In this document: piece after piece, positions 50,346 through 59,347 of the stretch | How the letters are laid out: each line of letters opens with the position of its first letter | Position numbering within the stretch: position 1 is the stretch's first letter | DNA from: CAZAYY01 sp964489525 | GTDB taxonomy: Bacteria; Chloroflexota; Anaerolineae; Anaerolineales; JABWBV01 | Assembly (NCBI GenBank): GCA_964489525.1 | Contig: CAZAYY010000001.1 | Location: 62,001 to 126,000 of the forward strand | Length of the DNA: 64,000 nt | Direction of reading: 5' to 3' | Notes under the pieces: model-generated | The model's database searches: none | What the model was told of the DNA's origin: nothing | What the model saw: only the letters and a program-made list of their open reading frames with translations | Translations under genes and position numbers: made by a program

Positions 50346-51638
50346 TCACTTCTCCAGGTTCACCGTGGGCGGGAAGCGGAAAATCAGGTCTTCCCGATAC
50401 CAGACATCCAGCGAGCCATTACCGTTGTTGAGCACATTGCGGCCAATCACCTGCCCCCAAACCAGGGCTTCATCGGGTGTAGCACCACCGCCATTGGCAT
50501 TCAACTGGGTGTTGGGAATGTAAACCGTGCCCACAATCCGGTTGTTGCCATTGCCTCCCACTGCAATCTCCTGAGAGGAGCGGGACATCAGTGCAATTCC
50601 CGCATAGGTACAGGAAGAAGTGGTCAGGCCAGGCTGGCCGGTGCAGTTTATGCTTGTAGGCGCTGAAAGCTGCAGGTCGCCGTTGCCGGCAAAATACATC
50701 CCGGCGTTTTGAAAATAAAACAGGGCGCCATCGGCTGTGATGGAGTCACTGCCAGTGATGCGAATTTCGCCATTGGAAACACAGTAAATTCCAGGCTCGT
50801 AGGTCCCCGGTCCCAAATCATCCGCATCCCAATTGCCCGGGTAATAGGTTGAGCCAGCGTTATACCCGTTGGTAGTACAGGTTGGGTTCGCCAGGGGAGC
50901 CAGCGGGTCGCCAATCGGCACGCCGCCATTAAACCCGGTTTGGACCGGCAGCGGGGAGACATTGTCGGTGCCGTTATAGTTGTAGGAACCCACGCTGGTA
51001 ATATTAAAGCCCGTATCCATGGCCCGGATACCATCGTTGCCGCTGCTGGATGGTTCGTCAATGGAACAATGGTTTGAGGCGTTTTCTGGGGTATTGATGA
51101 ACATACTGCCATTATAGGTGCGAATACCGCCGCTGTTACCACCACCGGTGATTTCCAGCAGGGTGTCCGCCCCGCCAGATTGCAGGCAGTTGCCCAGGGT
51201 AACAATCCCAAAACCGCCCATCGGTACCTGGGTAGGAGAAAAGCGTCCCTGGGAATTGACGGTCGTTTGAAGTTGTCCAAAAACCAGGTGAGCAAAAGCG
51301 CTGGGTACAGAACTGGTGATGGTGGCATCTACCAAATGATAGGTGTATCCATTGGATGTCACCTGGGTGATGGTGAAGTTGTCGGGCGTCAGGGCGTAGC
51401 CATTGGCCGTTGCCACATTGGCCGCCACAATTTTGGCTTCGTTCGCCGTTGCACCGTTGAAAATGGCCCAGGCCGAGGCCATTACTGCAGCATCGGCTAC
51501 ATTTTGGGCCGCGCGCCGCTCGGTCAGGATCATGCCGCCATCAATGGCCAGGGCGGCAAACCCCATCATCCCGATGATGCCAAGGACCAAAAACACCATC
51601 ACCTGCCCGCTTTCAGATCGGGACTGTCTTTCCTTCAT
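50346..51638 (-). CDS. TadG-like protein with N-terminal pilus-type anchor
   Basis: A 430-residue exported protein. Its N-terminus, SGQVMVFLVLGIIGMMGFAALAIDGGMILTERRAAQNVADAAVMAS, is the Tad/TadG-like signal-anchor (PF13400 type) including the A-A-D-A-A-V run. The remaining 380 residues are Gly, Asn and Thr rich with many beta-like repeats (GSYNYNGTDNV, GGNSGGIRTYNG) and few motifs, resembling a cell-surface or polymer-associated domain. I chose ATG 51638, preceded by GGAGG at five bases, over the longer frame to 51791. Other tad genes (TadA, TadB, Flp) are not in the window, so it is an orphan here. Confidence 0.75.
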   Translation of the reverse strand: MKERQSRSESGQVMVFLVLGIIGMMGFAALAIDGGMILTERRAAQNVADAAVMASAWAIFNGATANEAKIVAANVATANGYALTPDNFTITQVTSNGYTYHLVDATITSSVPSAFAHLVFGQLQTTVNSQGRFSPTQVPMGGFGIVTLGNCLQSGGADTLLEITGGGNSGGIRTYNGSMFINTPENASNHCSIDEPSSSGNDGIRAMDTGFNITSVGSYNYNGTDNVSPLPVQTGFNGGVPIGDPLAPLANPTCTTNGYNAGSTYYPGNWDADDLGPGTYEPGIYCVSNGEIRITGSDSITADGALFYFQNAGMYFAGNGDLQLSAPTSINCTGQPGLTTSSCTYAGIALMSRSSQEIAVGGNGNNRIVGTVYIPNTQLNANGGGATPDEALVWGQVIGRNVLNNGNGSLDVWYREDLIFRFPPTVNLEK

Positions 51639-52171
51639 ATTTCCTCCATTGAAGATGCGTACATCTTTTTGGCCAGCAGAAATGGCAAGATAAGCCTGAG
51701 GAGATTTAAACTCCATGGGCTGCAGGTCCATGCCTTGCACTGGCAAGTAAAATTTTTGTTCAACAGGAGGGAAACGCACGCTGCAAAACAAAGCTTCTAA
51801 GAAACTTTGTTTCTTCTACAGCATAAAAGGAAAGAAGGTGTATGGAATTAGCCGGTGAGCTTCACTGGCTGGCGGGTTGCTGGAATCTGTGGATCAATTA
51901 GAAATATAGAATAACGCAAAAAATGTCGCGTAATAAATAAAAATCCACCGGATACCCTACAACTTGTCAGCCATGGTGATGAGCACATCGTACCCAGACC
52001 TTCTGCTTGCATGTCGTATTGCTTCGCGCAGTTTTCCAACTGCTGATGTTCCAAATATATTTTCGCATAAAGATACGGCCTGCCCACAAATTTACCAGGC
52101 AAAAAACATCCCCCTTAAGTACTATCAGAAATTTTGTTTCTTCTAAACGACAATTTTTGCCCAAAAAACTA
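51639..52171. other. 533-base spacer with two palindrome copies, no recognised gene
   Basis: It contains AAGAAACTTTGTTTCTTC (51799-51816) and AGAAATTTTGTTTCTTC (52127-52143), a hairpin GCAGTT-TTCC-AACTGC (about 52029-52044) and AT-rich sequence. Short open frames exist, for example minus 51848-52102, but none resembles a known family or has a good ribosome-binding site. The spacer is the upstream region of the TadG-like gene, so its promoter should lie here. Confidence 0.6.
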
Positions 52172-52768
52172 CTAACCAAGACCTTTTGCAAACAGCGCCA
52201 ACTGGGTGCGGTTTTCAAGGCCAAGCTTGGCCAGCAGATTGCTGACGTGTGTGCGGGCAGTGCTTAGAGAAATCCCCAACTGGTTAGCAATTTCCTGGTT
52301 GGTGAGGCCGTCGGACACCAGGCGCAGCACCTCCTTCTCTCGTTCGGTAAGCACAACTTGCCCGGCCTGTGCAGGCTGCCCATTCCCTGCAGCCTGGCGG
52401 ATGCCAGCCAGCAGTTCTTCAGGGGAAGAATCCTTAAGCAAATACCCTCGTACACCCAGGCGCAGCGCAGCCGCCCTCTTGTCTTCCTCGCCAAAGCTGG
52501 TCAACACCAGGATGTGCGCATCGGGATCCTGGCCCAAAATCGCCGTAATGGCTTCCAGGCCGCTGGTTCCTGGCATGACCATGTCCATCAGAATAACATC
52601 CGGGCGCAGGGCAGCTGCCAGGGTTATGGCCTCACCTCCGTTTGTGGCTTCGCCCACCACCTGCATTCCATGGCGCTCGGTCAAAATGGCGCGCAAACCG
52701 CGCCGCACCACGGCATGATCATCACAAATCAAAATACGAATGGGCGTCGCTGCTGAAAACATGCTCAT
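52172..52768 (-). CDS. NarL/LuxR-family response regulator
   Basis: A 198-residue two-domain regulator. The receiver domain has the acidic pair DD at residues 16-17, the phospho-acceptor Asp62 in LMDMVMPG, a Thr in VLTSFG and the Lys in LLKDSSPEE. The C-terminal LuxR helix-turn-helix is LTEREKEVLRLVSDGLTNQE and the following recognition helix TARTHVSNLLAKLG. It overlaps the preceding histidine kinase gene by four bases (ATGA), so the pair is translationally coupled. Its targets are unknown; the TadG-like gene downstream on the same strand is a candidate. Confidence 0.95.
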   Translation of the reverse strand: MSMFSAATPIRILICDDHAVVRRGLRAILTERHGMQVVGEATNGGEAITLAAALRPDVILMDMVMPGTSGLEAITAILGQDPDAHILVLTSFGEEDKRAAALRLGVRGYLLKDSSPEELLAGIRQAAGNGQPAQAGQVVLTEREKEVLRLVSDGLTNQEIANQLGISLSTARTHVSNLLAKLGLENRTQLALFAKGLG

Positions 52769-54840
52769 GTGTGTGAGTATATCACCCGGACCGTTGTGCC
52801 CTGACCCGGTGCGCTGTGAATTTCCAGTGTGGCACCCAGGGCTGCGGCGCGTTCGTGCATCGAGCGCAGTCCAAACCCCTGGGGCTGGGTTAGCGGGTTG
52901 AAGCCACAGCCATTGTCGGAAATTTCAAGCCGCAGCAGGGGTGGAAGAAACAAAGTTTCTTTCAGGGTTTCCAGCCGGACGGACACCTGGCTGGCCGCGG
53001 CATGTTTGACCACATTGTTCAAGGCCTCAATGGCCAGGTAGTACAGTTCAATTTCCGCATCAGGAGTCAATGCGATTTCATCAGGAGTGTCCAGCGTCAC
53101 CTGCAGCCCGGCCCGCCGTTCAACCACTTCCAGCCGCTCGCGTAGGGCATCCAACAGGCCGGTTTCCTGCAGCGCCAACGGGCGTAGTTCGTAAATCAGC
53201 AGGCGCAGCTCGCGCAAAGCATTGAGCGAATCGGCTTCAAGCATGTCTAGCTGGCTGGCCAGGGATGGTTCCTGCCCAGGAAACCCCTCAGCCTGCTCTG
53301 CAGTCTCCCGCGCCCCACGCGCTAGCAAGGCCAGTCCATATACCGACTGGGTTACCGAATCGTGCAGGGCCCGGGCCAGCCGCTGGCGTTCATCCACCTC
53401 ATGCTGGATGCGCTGGTTGGCTTTGGCCAGCTCGGTTGTGCGGGCTTTGAGTGCAGCGGTCATCTGGTTAAAGTCATGGCTGAGCAGGCCGATTTCGTCC
53501 TGGCTGACCGGAAGAAACTTCGATTTCTCCGGATCTTCTTCCGGCAGGTGAACGTCCAGGTTGCCCCCGGCGACCTGGCGGGCGGCCTTGGCCAGGCGCT
53601 GCAGCGGGTCGAGCAATGTGGCTTGAAAAATCAGCGGGAAAAGCCCAAAAAGCACCACCATTCCAAACAGCCCGGAGCTCAACAAGGACAAGACCCGGTT
53701 GTGAACAGCCCGGACATCATCTTCTACCAGGTAGCCCACCTCGTAAACATCCTCTCCAAAATAAAACAAATGCGCCTGGAAAGGGTAGGGGTAGGTCGAA
53801 CATGCGAAGCATGTCAACCCATCTGTACCGGAGGATGACACCGTCGAACGAGGCAGCAGCGGCCAATCGCTCAGGTCGGATACTGCGCTTTCAGATGGGC
53901 CGATTTGAATAGCGTTCGAGAAAAAATCCGCTGCCAATCCATCTTCAGCTACAGAGATCTCCAATACATCTGCCAGCTGCTCAACCGGCGTTTCCAGCCC
54001 GGGGCGCAGGTACACCACACTGGCCGCAGCCGGGTTTTGCGTCCAGGCTGCCAGGTAAGCCACCTCAGGGTATGGTGCCATCACCCGCCCGGACAACAAG
54101 GATTGGTACACCAGCAGACTGGACTGGCGGCGCTGAACAGCCAGGTCGTTTTGCAGATTATCCAGCTGGCTTTGAACGCTCGGCAAAAAGAAAGCCAGGT
54201 AGGCGACCAGCATCAGCCCCAGCATGCCCACGACGTAGCTGGTGCGCTGCGGGCGGGTCCGCAGCAAAAGCCAGGCCATAGCAGTCATCGTCAACGTTCG
54301 CAGAACCCCCAGCCAGTCCGCAGCATTGACCGTGAGCGTCTGCTCTCCTACCAGCCATTCGGCCAGGACAGGCAGCAGCCCCAAACCCACAGCCCAAACA
54401 ACCCAGGGACGCCCCCAGGCCAGGACCAGCAGGCTCGCTTGCGAAAGCCCAAGCAAAAGCCATTGGGTCAGTGTACTGCCCTGAATTACAGCAGCCACGC
54501 CAGCCAACGCTGCCAGCCCGACAAACAATAACCCGATGCGAGCAGATCGAGTTTGGATCCGAGGTAGGCCCAGGTCGAGCGCCAGGCACAGGTTGGCCAG
54601 CAGCCATGCAAGCACACCCAACCCAGAAAACAGCACACTGCCTTGGAGGGTGCTCACCCCAATCAGCAGGCTGCCCAGCAGCAGCAAAGCCAGGTAGGCC
54701 TGGAAGAAATTTTGGTGAAAAACCCGGTTGCTTGAAGAAACTCCGTTTCTTAGGGCAAAGCCCAACGCAGCCAACAGCGAAACAGCCAGCGCAAGGCTGT
54801 GCAGCGAAAGCGGGGTCAGGTAGAACGGGAAAAGAGACAT
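52765..54840 (-). CDS. Membrane sensor histidine kinase (NarL-type, HisKA_3)
   Basis: A 691-residue sensor kinase. The first 215 residues hold seven or eight hydrophobic helices, then an extracytoplasmic part (about 220-370), a further membrane helix near 385, a HAMP-like linker (LQRLAKAARQVAGGNLDVHL), and a HisKA_3 domain with His493 in RALHDSVTQSVYGLALL. The ATP-binding domain has EALNNVVKHAAA (N box) and DNGCGFNPLTQPQGFGLRSMHERA (G boxes). EDPEKSKFLPVSQDE, LKETLFLPPLL and LRNGVSSSNRVF are encoded by in-frame copies of the AGAAAC palindrome (53511, 52944, 54736). The ligand is unknown. Confidence 0.93.
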   Translation of the reverse strand: MSLFPFYLTPLSLHSLALAVSLLAALGFALRNGVSSSNRVFHQNFFQAYLALLLLGSLLIGVSTLQGSVLFSGLGVLAWLLANLCLALDLGLPRIQTRSARIGLLFVGLAALAGVAAVIQGSTLTQWLLLGLSQASLLVLAWGRPWVVWAVGLGLLPVLAEWLVGEQTLTVNAADWLGVLRTLTMTAMAWLLLRTRPQRTSYVVGMLGLMLVAYLAFFLPSVQSQLDNLQNDLAVQRRQSSLLVYQSLLSGRVMAPYPEVAYLAAWTQNPAAASVVYLRPGLETPVEQLADVLEISVAEDGLAADFFSNAIQIGPSESAVSDLSDWPLLPRSTVSSSGTDGLTCFACSTYPYPFQAHLFYFGEDVYEVGYLVEDDVRAVHNRVLSLLSSGLFGMVVLFGLFPLIFQATLLDPLQRLAKAARQVAGGNLDVHLPEEDPEKSKFLPVSQDEIGLLSHDFNQMTAALKARTTELAKANQRIQHEVDERQRLARALHDSVTQSVYGLALLARGARETAEQAEGFPGQEPSLASQLDMLEADSLNALRELRLLIYELRPLALQETGLLDALRERLEVVERRAGLQVTLDTPDEIALTPDAEIELYYLAIEALNNVVKHAAASQVSVRLETLKETLFLPPLLRLEISDNGCGFNPLTQPQGFGLRSMHERAAALGATLEIHSAPGQGTTVRVIYSHT

Positions 54841-55102
54841 GCAGGAATTTGCGATTTAAGCGTGTAATCCAGTATGATAAGCCTGAATGGATTGAAACTT
54901 AACGACACTAAGTTTGCACTTTTATTATATAACCAAATACCCCAGTTTCCCCGGTTCAAATGCTCGAATAGGTGACTGTTAGAATGGCCTGGAAGTCAGC
55001 ACCCAGGGCTTTTACCCAATTTAAGTGCACCGTGAGTGCACCCGCCGGCACAATACGCGAAGGTTTCTCAGGCACGCAAGAGCGAGAACAGCCCAGGCCG
55101 GC

Positions 55103-55131
55103 TTGACCTTTTATCTCTTAGGTTATATAAT
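55103..55131 (+). promoter_or_regulatory. Promoter of the toxin-antitoxin pair
   Basis: TTGACC (55103-55108) and TATAAT (55126-55131) with a 17-base spacer, one mismatch from consensus, 39 bases before the antitoxin ATG. Confidence 0.8.
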
Positions 55132-55143
55132 TTATTAAACTAG

Positions 55144-55157
55144 TCTGACTGGTCAGA
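55144..55157 (+). promoter_or_regulatory. Probable antitoxin operator
   Basis: TCTGAC-TG-GTCAGA is a perfect inverted repeat between the promoter and the antitoxin start, the usual place for toxin-antitoxin autoregulation. AGAAAGGA at its right edge serves as ribosome-binding site, so repressor binding would also block the translation start region. Confidence 0.65.
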
Positions 55158-55169
55158 AAGGATCAATAG

Positions 55170-55427
55170 ATGAAAAATATTTGGCAGCTTCAAGAAGCAA
55201 AAAGCAAATTTAGCGAAATGATTGACCAGGCTCTCGCCAATGGTGCGCAGGTTGTCACGCGGCGCGGAAAAAAAACCGTCGTTATTGTGCCATTTGACGA
55301 GTATCAACGCTTGACAAAGCAGACCGATAGCCTGTCACAGTTTTTACTGGCATCACCCCTGGCCGGATCCGATCTGACCATAGAGCGTGATAAAAGTACT
55401 CCTCGCAGCATTGAGATAGAACCATGA
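55170..55427 (+). CDS. Phd/YefM-family antitoxin
   Basis: An 85-residue antitoxin. The N-terminal DNA-binding half shows the Phd pattern WQLQEAKSKFSEMIDQALANG and the strand AQVVTRRGKKTVVIVPFDEYQRL; the C-terminal half is the flexible acidic region that covers the toxin. Its stop overlaps the toxin start by four bases. A promoter and a perfect inverted repeat lie directly upstream, consistent with autoregulation. The upstream spacer (54841-55102) shows no gene. Confidence 0.93.
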   Translation: MKNIWQLQEAKSKFSEMIDQALANGAQVVTRRGKKTVVIVPFDEYQRLTKQTDSLSQFLLASPLAGSDLTIERDKSTPRSIEIEP

Positions 55428-55843
55428 ACTATCTGCTAGACACTTGCGTGATTTCAGAATTTACCCGCCGCCAACCGAACCAGAACGTGATTGACTGGAT
55501 TGATTCGATTGATGAAGAAAAGTTATTCATCAGTGTGATATCCGTGGGTGAAATTCAAAGGGGAATTGAGCGTCTACCGAATTCCCATCGCAAAACTGAA
55601 CTACTGGGTTGGATGAATAACGGGTTACTTCAGCGGTTTTCAGGGCGAATAACAGGTATTGATGCACCCACAATGTTTGTATGGGGCTCACTAACCGCAC
55701 GGTTGGAAACCGCAGGTCAGCCAATGAGCGTTATGGATTCGCTCATCACTGCCAGTGCGCTGCAAAACAACTTGATTGTCGTCACCCGCAATATCGCCGA
55801 TTTTCTACCCAGCGGGGTACAACTGATCAATCCTTGGGAATAA
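55424..55843 (+). CDS. PIN-domain toxin (VapC/FitB-like)
   Basis: A 139-residue PIN-domain ribonuclease toxin. The acidic active-site residues are in LLDTCVISEF (Asp6), SVGEIQRGIERL (Glu near 42), VMDSLITASAL (Asp near 104) and TRNIADF (Asp near 126). The S-V-G-E-I-Q-R-G segment is typical of the FitB/VapC-20-like group. Such toxins cut tRNA or rRNA when free of antitoxin. Four-base overlap with the antitoxin indicates coupled translation. Confidence 0.94.
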   Translation: MNYLLDTCVISEFTRRQPNQNVIDWIDSIDEEKLFISVISVGEIQRGIERLPNSHRKTELLGWMNNGLLQRFSGRITGIDAPTMFVWGSLTARLETAGQPMSVMDSLITASALQNNLIVVTRNIADFLPSGVQLINPWE

Positions 55844-55945
55844 AGTTAGCGATACCACGCCAAGACCTTCACAAAACCCACCGGCCACCGCCCCACCGAC
55901 CAAACAACCGCCAATTTCTATTGCATTAATTTAAATTTCTCGCAA

Positions 55946-58306
55946 TCATTCGTTTCCTGAAGAAACAAAGTCTCTTTGAATCAGCATCGCCGGGTCGCCA
56001 AACAGCAAAAAGGTTTGCACAACTTCACTGGCAGGCATAATTTGCAGTGTGGCTTGCTGCGCCGCGAGCACCACCGCACCCAGGCGTGTTCCGGCTTCGC
56101 TCCCGGCAGAGGCCTGCTGGTGAAGAATCAGGCTTTTTGCAAAGGCCGAGGTCAAGAGCGCCTGTTCGGAGGGGGTGGTCAGGCTGGTAGCCGCCAGGGC
56201 AGCCACTGCGCCGCCGTTCGGGTTCCACAGCATCACTTCGGCCAGGGATTGATTTTGTGGGTGGGTGAACAGCCCTGCCAGGCAGGTGATGTTGAGCATA
56301 ATCGTCGGGGGGTTGTTCAGCGCTGCAGCGTGGTCTGCTGTAAACAGGCGCTCTTTGCCCAACTGGCGCAAGCTGCCATGGCCAAAATAAGCGAAAAAGA
56401 GGGGACCCTCTGCCAGGGCCTTTGCTACTTCAACCGAAGTCACCTGCTCGCCCTCACCAGGCGCCGGGGCATAAAGATGGCCCAGCGGGGCCGGGAACAG
56501 CGCCAAAAAAGTCTCGGCATCCCGCGTAAAAGATGCATCAAAGTTGTCCGCCATGGCAAAAACCAGGGCCTGGGCGTTGGCAACGCTTTGGGCGTTGGCA
56601 ACGAACGAAGTTTCTTTCTGCACCCAAATACCCACCTGCTCCGGCGTGCTGGTGGGCAATCGCCCGAGCGCCAGGGTGGGGGTACCCTGATCCAGGTACG
56701 TGTAAGGCAAATCGCTGATGGTTTCACCACCAAATTGGGTATGGATAAAAAAGCCGGGTAGTTTGTTTTGACCCTGGCTGCTGCCCAGATAGTTGTGCGG
56801 GTCGTAGCTGTAGTCGCCCACCAGCAGCAGATACGCGGGCGGGGCTGGCCAGGCCTGGGCAGCATATGCCAGAAAAGCCTGGATGGCGTCAGGCTCGGGC
56901 AGGCCCCTACCAAACTGGTCGTAGATGGCCTGCAGCGGGATCGCCCGCGCCCCCCCCAATTCGCTGCCGCGTTTTTCCAGCAGCGGAGCCAGGGGTTCAA
57001 GCAGTTCTTCTGGGCCAATCGCCAGGTAGACAGCCGCCAGCGCCGGGTCGCGCAAATCCGGGGTACGTTGAACAGGCTGCAGCACAACCCCTGTGGCGGT
57101 AGTCAGCGCCGGGCGCTCGAAAATGGGCATGATTTCAGGTGCGCTGCCTGGCCCAGGCAGCACCCGCAAGCGGAAATCGTCGAGAAAGACCATGGAAATG
57201 TACCCATTTCCCGAATTCAAATTCTCCTGCTCAGGCGCCAGCAGTTCCAGCCGCAGCCGGTTCGAGGAGCCAGGTTTGAGCAGGTCAACCGGCAGTTCAG
57301 CCCGTACCTGCCAGTCAGTGATGCTGTTCCAGGTGCTTTCAGCGGCCAGGGTGTCGTTCAGGTACACCTGGACCTTGTGGAAATCGACCAGCCCAGGGGC
57401 CTGAGTTTTGCTCCACAGGTTGACCACCAGCTCAACCTTACAGTCTTGGGCGATGGGTACAGCGCTGCAGGCCGCGACCTGGGCTGCCGTCCAACCATCC
57501 AACAGCGTATTTTGGACAACCACCTCTTTACTGGCAGGCGCAATCAGGCGCTCCCAAAACCAGGGAATCTCGACGTTGGCCTGTGGTTCGTAAAGGTGGT
57601 TTTCTTCCATCACATGCCAACCCGGGAGAGAGAGCATACTCCCTTCAGCGGGCAGAGAGAACTTCGTTTTCTCCAATTGCTCCAGGCTGGCAGCATCCGG
57701 CCCCAGCAAACAGCTCACCAGGGATGTATAGCGGCCGGTGGAAACCGCGCCAGGCTGCAGCGCGGCGGGCAGTTCAAATCGCAGGCGAAAATTGCGCCCC
57801 TGCCCTCGGGTTTCATAGGCCACAGGCACAAAAGAACCGAAATCTTCGGGATCAGGCGAAGGGCAAACCAGGGCAAGCTGGCTGACCAAGCCCATTTCTT
57901 CCAGCAGAGCCCGCCAGCCTGCTCCCACTGCAGTCAATCGGATTAAATCCGAGCCGCTGACTTCCACAACTGCCCCAGCCAGCTTCGCTGGGTCCACGAT
58001 GATCCAGGTCAGCGGCGGGGCAGCCTGGTCACCCGGCACAGGGGGAGCAGGGGGCACACCTACCAGGCGCAGCACAAAGTAAGCAAGCACCAACAATCCC
58101 AGGGCAAGGAAACTCGCCAGGAGCAGCCGGGTTGAGTGCAGCCGGGTTGTAGCAGATGAGTACTTCTCCAACCCCGAGAGATTGGGGCCATGCGATGAGT
58201 GCATCGCCGAGATAGGTACATCTCTTTTCGAAATGAAGGTTTTTTTTAAAAACGAGCACATATTATTCCTGAACCCCTGGCCAAAGTCCCTTGCTGGGTG
58301 TACCAT
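55946..58306 (-). CDS. Membrane-anchored C25 (gingipain-like) peptidase
   Basis: A 786-residue protein with a signal-anchor near residues 62-83 (LLLASFLALGLLVLAYFVL), a beta-rich middle part of about 350 residues, and a C-terminal caspase-like C25 domain. The catalytic pair is His643 in YFGHGS and Cys675 in NITCLAGLF, 32 residues apart as usual for clan CD. PPAYLLLVGDYSYDPHNYLG marks the start of the domain. No T9SS C-terminal sorting domain is visible, so it is tethered to the membrane. Copies of the AGAAAC palindrome encode its last residues (55949-55978) and two internal stretches (56601, 57656). Start codon uncertain: ATG at residues 16 or 35 is possible. Confidence 0.85.
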   Translation of the reverse strand: MVHPARDFGQGFRNNMCSFLKKTFISKRDVPISAMHSSHGPNLSGLEKYSSATTRLHSTRLLLASFLALGLLVLAYFVLRLVGVPPAPPVPGDQAAPPLTWIIVDPAKLAGAVVEVSGSDLIRLTAVGAGWRALLEEMGLVSQLALVCPSPDPEDFGSFVPVAYETRGQGRNFRLRFELPAALQPGAVSTGRYTSLVSCLLGPDAASLEQLEKTKFSLPAEGSMLSLPGWHVMEENHLYEPQANVEIPWFWERLIAPASKEVVVQNTLLDGWTAAQVAACSAVPIAQDCKVELVVNLWSKTQAPGLVDFHKVQVYLNDTLAAESTWNSITDWQVRAELPVDLLKPGSSNRLRLELLAPEQENLNSGNGYISMVFLDDFRLRVLPGPGSAPEIMPIFERPALTTATGVVLQPVQRTPDLRDPALAAVYLAIGPEELLEPLAPLLEKRGSELGGARAIPLQAIYDQFGRGLPEPDAIQAFLAYAAQAWPAPPAYLLLVGDYSYDPHNYLGSSQGQNKLPGFFIHTQFGGETISDLPYTYLDQGTPTLALGRLPTSTPEQVGIWVQKETSFVANAQSVANAQALVFAMADNFDASFTRDAETFLALFPAPLGHLYAPAPGEGEQVTSVEVAKALAEGPLFFAYFGHGSLRQLGKERLFTADHAAALNNPPTIMLNITCLAGLFTHPQNQSLAEVMLWNPNGGAVAALAATSLTTPSEQALLTSAFAKSLILHQQASAGSEAGTRLGAVVLAAQQATLQIMPASEVVQTFLLFGDPAMLIQRDFVSSGNE

Positions 58307-58792
58307 GCCCGATGTAGGCGCTGGGTACAGCGCTGGCGAGGGATGCTTCGGGTTTCATGCGGTCTGGCAAAGCGGAGTTTTACACGGCGTGGGGGAAGAG
58401 TTCCATCGTTTACGGGTTCAGAGGAAAAAAATTCTCGATCCAAATTAATCTGGAGCGATTGGTGCGTTCATCCAAATGTATCTTTGATGTACGCACAATA
58501 GGCGAAGACGATCTTTTTTTCATTTTCGATAGCCGATTTGAGCAATGGTTTTAGCGTTTTACGATCTTCCGTTCGAACGGTTACCTGTTGTAATAGGCCA
58601 GCCGCCTTTCTAAGTATACAGTAATTATAACGCCGGGCACGGGCAAGAATGTATACGGCACGATATCCTGATGGGCAATGCACAAAATTAACCACCATTC
58701 GTAACGATGGTGAAAATCTTACTGTGACCATTCACTGTTATGATGATGCTGCAAGCCGCAGTTGCAAAAGGAAGTGCTAAAATCACTTCATT
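58307..58792. other. 486-base spacer, possible gene remnants
   Basis: Short frames exist on both strands, for example plus 58357-58554 and minus 58468-58731, with protein-like composition but no recognised motif and no clear start signal. They may be decayed coding sequence. The promoters for the divergent C25 and P-loop genes should lie here, but I cannot place them with confidence. Confidence 0.4.
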
Positions 58793-59320
58793 ATGGATAA
58801 AGAATCTATGACTCGTATTGCCGTAATTGGAAATGCTGGTGGTGGTAAATCAACAATGTGCAGAAAATTAAGCACAGCCTTGAATATCCCATTGTTTCCA
58901 ATTGATAAAATACAGTGGAAGTCTGGATGGAATCCCGCTCCGTACGACGAAGTGAAAGCACAGCATGACCGCATCCTCGCTCAAGAAAAATGGATTATTG
59001 ATGGTTGGGGAACATTCGATTTAATCGAGACTCGTTTCAACGAAGCAGATACGATTATTTTTGTTGACCACCCATTATTAATTCATTACTGGTGGGCTGC
59101 GAAAAGACAGTTTGCGACAATATTTGCACCAAGACCAGACGGACCCGAAGGCTGCCCAATGCTGCCAATGACGATTCCGTTAATAAAGATGATTTGGAAT
59201 ATTCATTTTCATTTGCGTCCAAGACTTTTAGAAATGGTCAACAGGTATCGTTCAAGGAAAAAGGTGATTCATATTAAGTCGCCTAAAGAGTTACAAGCAT
59301 TCATGGCAATGTACCGTTAA
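58793..59320 (+). CDS. P-loop kinase, topology-modulation (FlaR)/adenylate-kinase-like
   Basis: A 175-residue P-loop NTPase. Walker A is IGNAGGGKSTMCRKL near residues 13-27, followed by FPIDKIQWKSGWNPAPYDEV and WIIDGWGTFDLIETRF; this order matches the FlaR/DNA topology modulation group of the adenylate-kinase superfamily, whose substrates are not well known. It is AT-rich relative to its surroundings and of a size common in integron cassettes. The start could also be ATG 58808. It is followed by an attC-like hairpin. Confidence 0.82.
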   Translation: MDKESMTRIAVIGNAGGGKSTMCRKLSTALNIPLFPIDKIQWKSGWNPAPYDEVKAQHDRILAQEKWIIDGWGTFDLIETRFNEADTIIFVDHPLLIHYWWAAKRQFATIFAPRPDGPEGCPMLPMTIPLIKMIWNIHFHLRPRLLEMVNRYRSRKKVIHIKSPKELQAFMAMYR

Positions 59321-59347
59321 AAAGCAGGTCTTTTATAAGAAAAAGCG

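Noticed and set aside
51848..52102. 84-codon minus-strand frame as a pilin or regulator
   Set aside because: No prepilin peptidase motif, no ribosome-binding site and no recognisable family; left as spacer.
56768..57946. 392-codon plus-strand frame opposite the C25 peptidase
   Set aside because: Shadow of a gene with catalytic motifs in the other strand; no motifs of its own.
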